From Strigamia acuminata (Eukaryota; Arthropoda; Chilopoda; Geophilomorpha; Linotaeniidae), in assembly GCA_949358305.1 (NCBI GenBank), contig OX442318.1, forward strand, positions 6,186,501 to 6,250,500: a stretch of DNA of 64,000 nucleotides. Reading direction: 5' to 3'. Positions within the stretch are counted from its first letter, which is position 1, and every line of letters begins with the position of its first letter. The notes beneath the pieces are model-generated. The model had not been told where the DNA came from, searched no databases, and saw only the letters and a list, made by a program, of their open reading frames with translations. Shown here one piece after another: positions 60,361-64,000 of this stretch. A program made the position numbers and the translations under genes.

Positions 60361-63198
60361 ACTTATAGAATAAATAAAACGTTATTCCAATCAATCTTTA
60401 ATGATGGATGAATAAAACTAATTAAGTACACACAATTTATGGTTTTTGCAAACATTAAAGTTTAATTGATTAAATAAAATTTATAATGAAAATTTATAAA
60501 AATTTTATAAAAATTTCATACAAATTTTATAAAAATTTTGTACAAATTTTATACAAATTTTACACAAATTTTATACAAATTTTATACAAATTTTATACAA
60601 AATTTATACAAAATTTATACAAAATTTATACAGATTTTATACAAAATTTATACAAAATTTATACAAAATTTATACAAATTTTATACAAAATTTTATATAA
60701 ATACGCACGAACCAAAACTCGACCAAACTCACTAATTATCATCTCTTAACATTTTATTTCTTTATTCAATCACCCACAATTTTTGTCAAACGTTTCAATC
60801 ATTTTTAGTGAAAATAAAATGCAAAGTTGCTAATTTTATTTCCTTGTGTGTTTCCGACAGCATTCAATTCAAATCCATGGGCAACGACATTCTTCGCCTG
60901 GCATAACTTTTGGGTTAAGATGATGCTTCCTCGCTCTTCGGGCCAGTTTTATTTGGGCCATCCTGTATTTTCAAGGAAAAAATGTGTCCAGACTTTTCAC
61001 TCACTCTGTATAAACATTAAAGTGTGTCAGGTGATCGGAATCCACTTATGACGGTTACGTACTATTATTGAATTAAATAATCAATTTTGTCACTAGGTGG
61101 TGTTATTTATTAAAATAGCGGTAAATTTAAACTAACTTGTAAATTGAATAAATACATAAAATATAATTATTTAAGTATTTTCAAGTAACCTAAAATTTGT
61201 ATAAAATTTGTATAAAATTTGTATAAAATTTGTATAAAATTTGTATAAAATTTGTATAAAATTTGTATAAAATTTGTATAAAATTTGTATAAAATTTGTA
61301 TAAAATTTGTATAAAATTTGTATAAAATTTGTATAAAATTTGTATAAAATTTGTATAAAATTTGTATAAAATTTGTATAAAATTTGTATAAAATTTGTAT
61401 AAAATTTGTATAAAATTTGTATAAAATTTGTATAAAATTTGTATAAAATTTGTATAAAATTTGTATAAAATTTTTGTGAAATTTGTATAAATTTTTATTA
61501 TAAATTTTATTTAATCAATTAAACTTTAATGTTTGCAAAAATCATAAATTGTGCGCACTTAATTAGTTTTATTCTGCTGACATCAAAGCTTGATTGGAAT
61601 TACGTTGTATTTATTTTATAAGTTCTCTTTCTTCTAAAATTTATATAAAATTTTGTATAAAATTTGTATAAATTTTGTATAAAATTTGTATAAAATTTGT
61701 ATAAAAATTGTATAAAATTTGTATAAAATTTGTATAAAATTTGTATAAAATTTGTATAAAATTTGAATAAAATTTGTATAAAATTTGTATGAAATTTGTA
61801 TAAAATTTGTACAAAGTTTTTATAAAATTTGTACAAAATTTTTATAAAATTTGTACAAAATTTTTATAAAATTTGTACAAAATTTTTATAAAATTTGTAC
61901 AAAATTTTTATAAAATTTGTGTGAAATTTTTATAAAATTTTTATAAAGTTTGTGTGAAATTTTTATAAAATTTTTATAAATTTTCATTATAAATTTTATT
62001 TAATGAATTAAACTTTAATGTTTGCAAAAACCATAAATTGTGTGTACCGTACTTAAATAGTTTTATTCTGCTGACATTAAAGCTTGATTGGAATTACGTT
62101 GTATTTATTTTATAAGTTCTCTTTCTTCTAAAATTTATATAAAATTTTGTATAAAATTTGTATAAAATTTGTATAAAATTTGTATAAAATTTGTATAAAA
62201 TTTGTATAAAATTTGTATAAAATTTGTATAAAATTTGTATAAAATTTGTATAAAATTTGTATAAAATTTGTATAAAATTTGTATAAAATTTGTTTAAAAT
62301 TTGTATAAAATTTGTATAATATTTGTATAAAATTTTTGTGAAATTTGTATAAATTTTTATTATAAATTTTATTTAATCAATTAAACTTTAATGTTTGCAA
62401 AAATCATAAATTGTGCGCACTTAATTAGTTTTATTCTGCTGACATTAAAGCTTGATTGGAATTACGTTGTATTTATCTTATAAGTTCTCTTTCTTCTAAA
62501 ATTTATATAAAATTTGTATAAAATTTGTATAAAATTTGTATAAAATTTGTATAAAATTTGTATAATATTTGTATAAAATTTTTGTGAAATTTGTATAAAT
62601 TTTTATTATAAATTTTATTTAATCAATTAAACTTTAATGTTTGCAAAAATCATAAATTGTGCGCACTTAATTAGTTTTATTCTGCTGACATTAAAGCTTG
62701 ATTGGAATTACGTTGTATTTATTTTATAAGTTCTCTTTCTTCTAAAATTTGTATAAAATTTTGTATAAAATTTGTATAAATTTTGTATAAAATTTGTATA
62801 AAATTTGAATAAAATTTGTATAAAATTTGTATAAAATTTGTATAAAATTTGTATAAAATTTGAATAAAATTTGTATAAAATTTGTATGAAATTTGTATAA
62901 AATTTGTACAAAGTTTTTATAAAATTTGTACAAAATTTTTTTAAAATTTGTACAAAATTTTTATAAAATTTGTACAAAATTTTTATAAAATTTGTACAAA
63001 TTTTTTATAAAATTTGTACAAAATTTTTATAAAATTTGTACAAAATTTTTATAAAATTTTTATAAATTTTTATTATAAATTTTATTTAATCAATTAAACT
63101 TTAATGTTTGCAAAAACCATAAATTGTGTGTACTTAATTAGTTTTATTCATTCATCATTAAAGATTGATTGGAATAACGTTTTATTTATTCTATAAGT
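60361..63198. mobile_element. 2.8-kb foldback element with array-bearing inverted arms
   Basis: The first ~120 bp (acttatagaataaataaaac, gttattccaatcaatcttta, ... tttgcaaacattaaagttta) are the reverse complement of the last ~120 bp (63070-63198). Each block is followed inward by 11-bp arrays: atacaaatttt at the left (60490-60700), gtataaaattt at the right. In the right arm the block recurs four more times (about 61490, 61980, 62350, 62595), each with its own array. A 480-bp centre (60710-61190) shows no recognisable coding sequence. The terminal blocks end attcatcattaaagattg while the internal ones read tgctgacattaaagcttg. Confidence 0.8.
61188..63060 (+). repeat. 11-bp (gtataaaattt)n arrays in a higher-order repeat
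   Basis: Five arrays (61188-61485, 61640-61980, 62130-62345, 62495-62590, 62745-63060) separated by a ~140-bp conserved block. The first array is nearly pure for ~26 copies. Copy number differs between units, so unit length varies from 245 to 490 bp. Predicted FYTNFIQ-type peptides are artefacts. Confidence 0.95.
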
Positions 63199-63225
63199 CA
63201 CAGCTAAGCAATTAAAATATCAAAC

Positions 63226-63233
63226 TATAAATA
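63226..63233 (+). promoter_or_regulatory. TATA box of the secreted-peptide gene
   Basis: TATAAATA, followed 30 bp later by ttcacaac, a possible initiator with the start near 63256. It lies only 28 bp right of the foldback element. Confidence 0.65.
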
Positions 63234-63255
63234 CAGGAGTCAAAAGTTGTCCTTC

Positions 63256-63306
63256 ACAACTCCACTTTGAAGATTCATCATCTGTGCAACTGTAGAAAAA
63301 ACTTTG
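63256..63306 (+). other. Non-coding first exon of the secreted-peptide gene
   Basis: Inferred 5' UTR from the probable start to CTTTG before a GTAAGC donor at 63307. The intron (63307-63365) ends TGATGCAG. TATA spacing, donor and acceptor fit together but no transcript is available. Confidence 0.55.
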
Positions 63307-63368
63307 GTAAGCATAAATAATCATATTTAGTTTCACTTTATTTCACTTTATTTTTTCTGATGCAGAAT

Positions 63369-64000
63369 ATGAAGAATATCGCTTTAAAAATCGCATTCAT
63401 CGCGGTCTGCCTGGCGTGTTTTTTACTGACATGTGAAGCTGCTGACGCAGGGCAATCGGATGGTGACAAAAAGTACGTTGTATTACAGTAAACCAGTCTT
63501 AACATGTGAAAGAAAAATGTGAAGTTGTTTCGTTTGATAAAAAACGTTAGTAATTTTGAGAGTCAAGGGATAATAAGAACAATATCGAGTTGTTATGTTA
63601 TCACAAGTCATTTGCTTTCATTTCGCAATGTTTTTCATTCAAATAACAAATAATTTTCACTTTATTTGCATTAGGGGTCTTCCGTAAATTACGTAACGCA
63701 AATTTTTGCATTTTAATTTTCATGAATACAGGTATTTTTGATTTTTTAAACTTCATCTTTCTAAGACTATCTCATGTTTTTCAATGTTCAATATTTCAAT
63801 AATGTTACGTATCATTATTGCGAACCCCCCCTCCACCATCGTAACAACCCGTAACAAAATTTGAAACCCCTTCCCCTCCCCCTTAAGGTGTTACGTAATT
63901 TATAGACGGTCCCTTACAGCAAGGACGAGCAAGGACGAGTAGTCGTCCTTGCTTACAGTAATGAACCTGTTGATGGAGCGAAAAAGAGAGATAAAATGTA
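63369..64000 (+). CDS. Small secreted peptide precursor, 3' end off window
   Basis: Exon 2 coding part 63369-63472 reads MKNIALKIAFIAVCLACFLL then TCEAADAGQSDGDK: a clear signal peptide, cleavage likely after TCEA or ADA. Donor GTACGT, phase 2. The next exon starts at 63959 (NNEPVDGAKKRDKM) or, using an upstream acceptor 39 bp earlier, at 63920, which adds 13 codons in frame. KKR is a possible prohormone cleavage site. Family not recognised: it could be a neuropeptide, antimicrobial or other short secreted peptide. The gene continues beyond the right edge. Confidence 0.7.
63674..63913. mobile_element. MITE with TTACGTAATTTA ends in the peptide-gene intron
   Basis: 240 bp: left GGGGTCTTCCGTAAATTACG, right TACGTAATTTATAGACGGTC, ends inverted (~27 bp, imperfect), flanked by TTA on both sides (63671-63673, 63914-63916). 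The end sequence belongs to a type common in insect genomes. Non-coding with a C-rich stretch near 63825. Confidence 0.82.

Noticed and set aside
60486-62977. Several long FYTNFIQ/YKFYKN frames on both strands
   Set aside because: They are readings of the 11-bp arrays of the foldback element; no complexity, no domain.

Overview
The window is animal nuclear DNA, AT-rich, with GT-AG introns, dense short inverted-repeat transposons (MITEs) and no prokaryotic features. An imperfect CCTAA/TTAGG tract near 15.97 kb and the fly-like Na+/K+-ATPase point to an arthropod; the species is not identifiable from the sequence alone. Gene names below rest on reading exon translations against known protein families, because no database search was possible.

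Layout. (1) About 93-51134, minus strand: almost the whole alpha subunit gene of the Na+/K+-ATPase. I rebuilt 19 consecutive coding exons. Two of them exist as tandem alternative copies: exon 5 (transmembrane helix M2) and exon 16 (end of M6 and the M6-M7 loop). A 31.6 kb first intron separates the 10-codon first coding exon (51105-51134) from exon 2. The last ~40 codons (M10 and C-terminus) lie beyond the left edge. (2) 52736-56354, plus strand: a complete ten-exon gene for the mitochondrial import receptor TOM70 (575 aa), head-to-head with the ATPase gene across 1.6 kb. (3) 56628-58731, minus strand: a complete eight-exon TBRG1-like gene (387 aa, FYRN and FYRC domains), tail-to-tail with TOM70; only 273 bp lie between the two stop codons. 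(4) About 60361-63198: a 2.8 kb element with ~120 bp terminal inverted repeats and long 11-bp tandem arrays in its arms. (5) From 63226 to the right edge, plus strand: the start of a gene for a small secreted peptide, with a TATA box, a non-coding first exon and a signal-peptide exon.

The introns hold most of the unusual material: at least twelve MITE-like elements, one nested in another with a matching empty site elsewhere in the window; fragments of 18S and 28S rRNA; a tRNA-Asp-like relic; and minisatellites whose periods are nearly all 10-11, 20-21 or ~41 bp. The pump, the mitochondrial import receptor and the chromatin-linked factor are ordinary conserved cell genes and form no single pathway. 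The most biologically interesting signal is the pair of alternative cassettes in the ATPase gene, which could give four pump isoforms from one locus.
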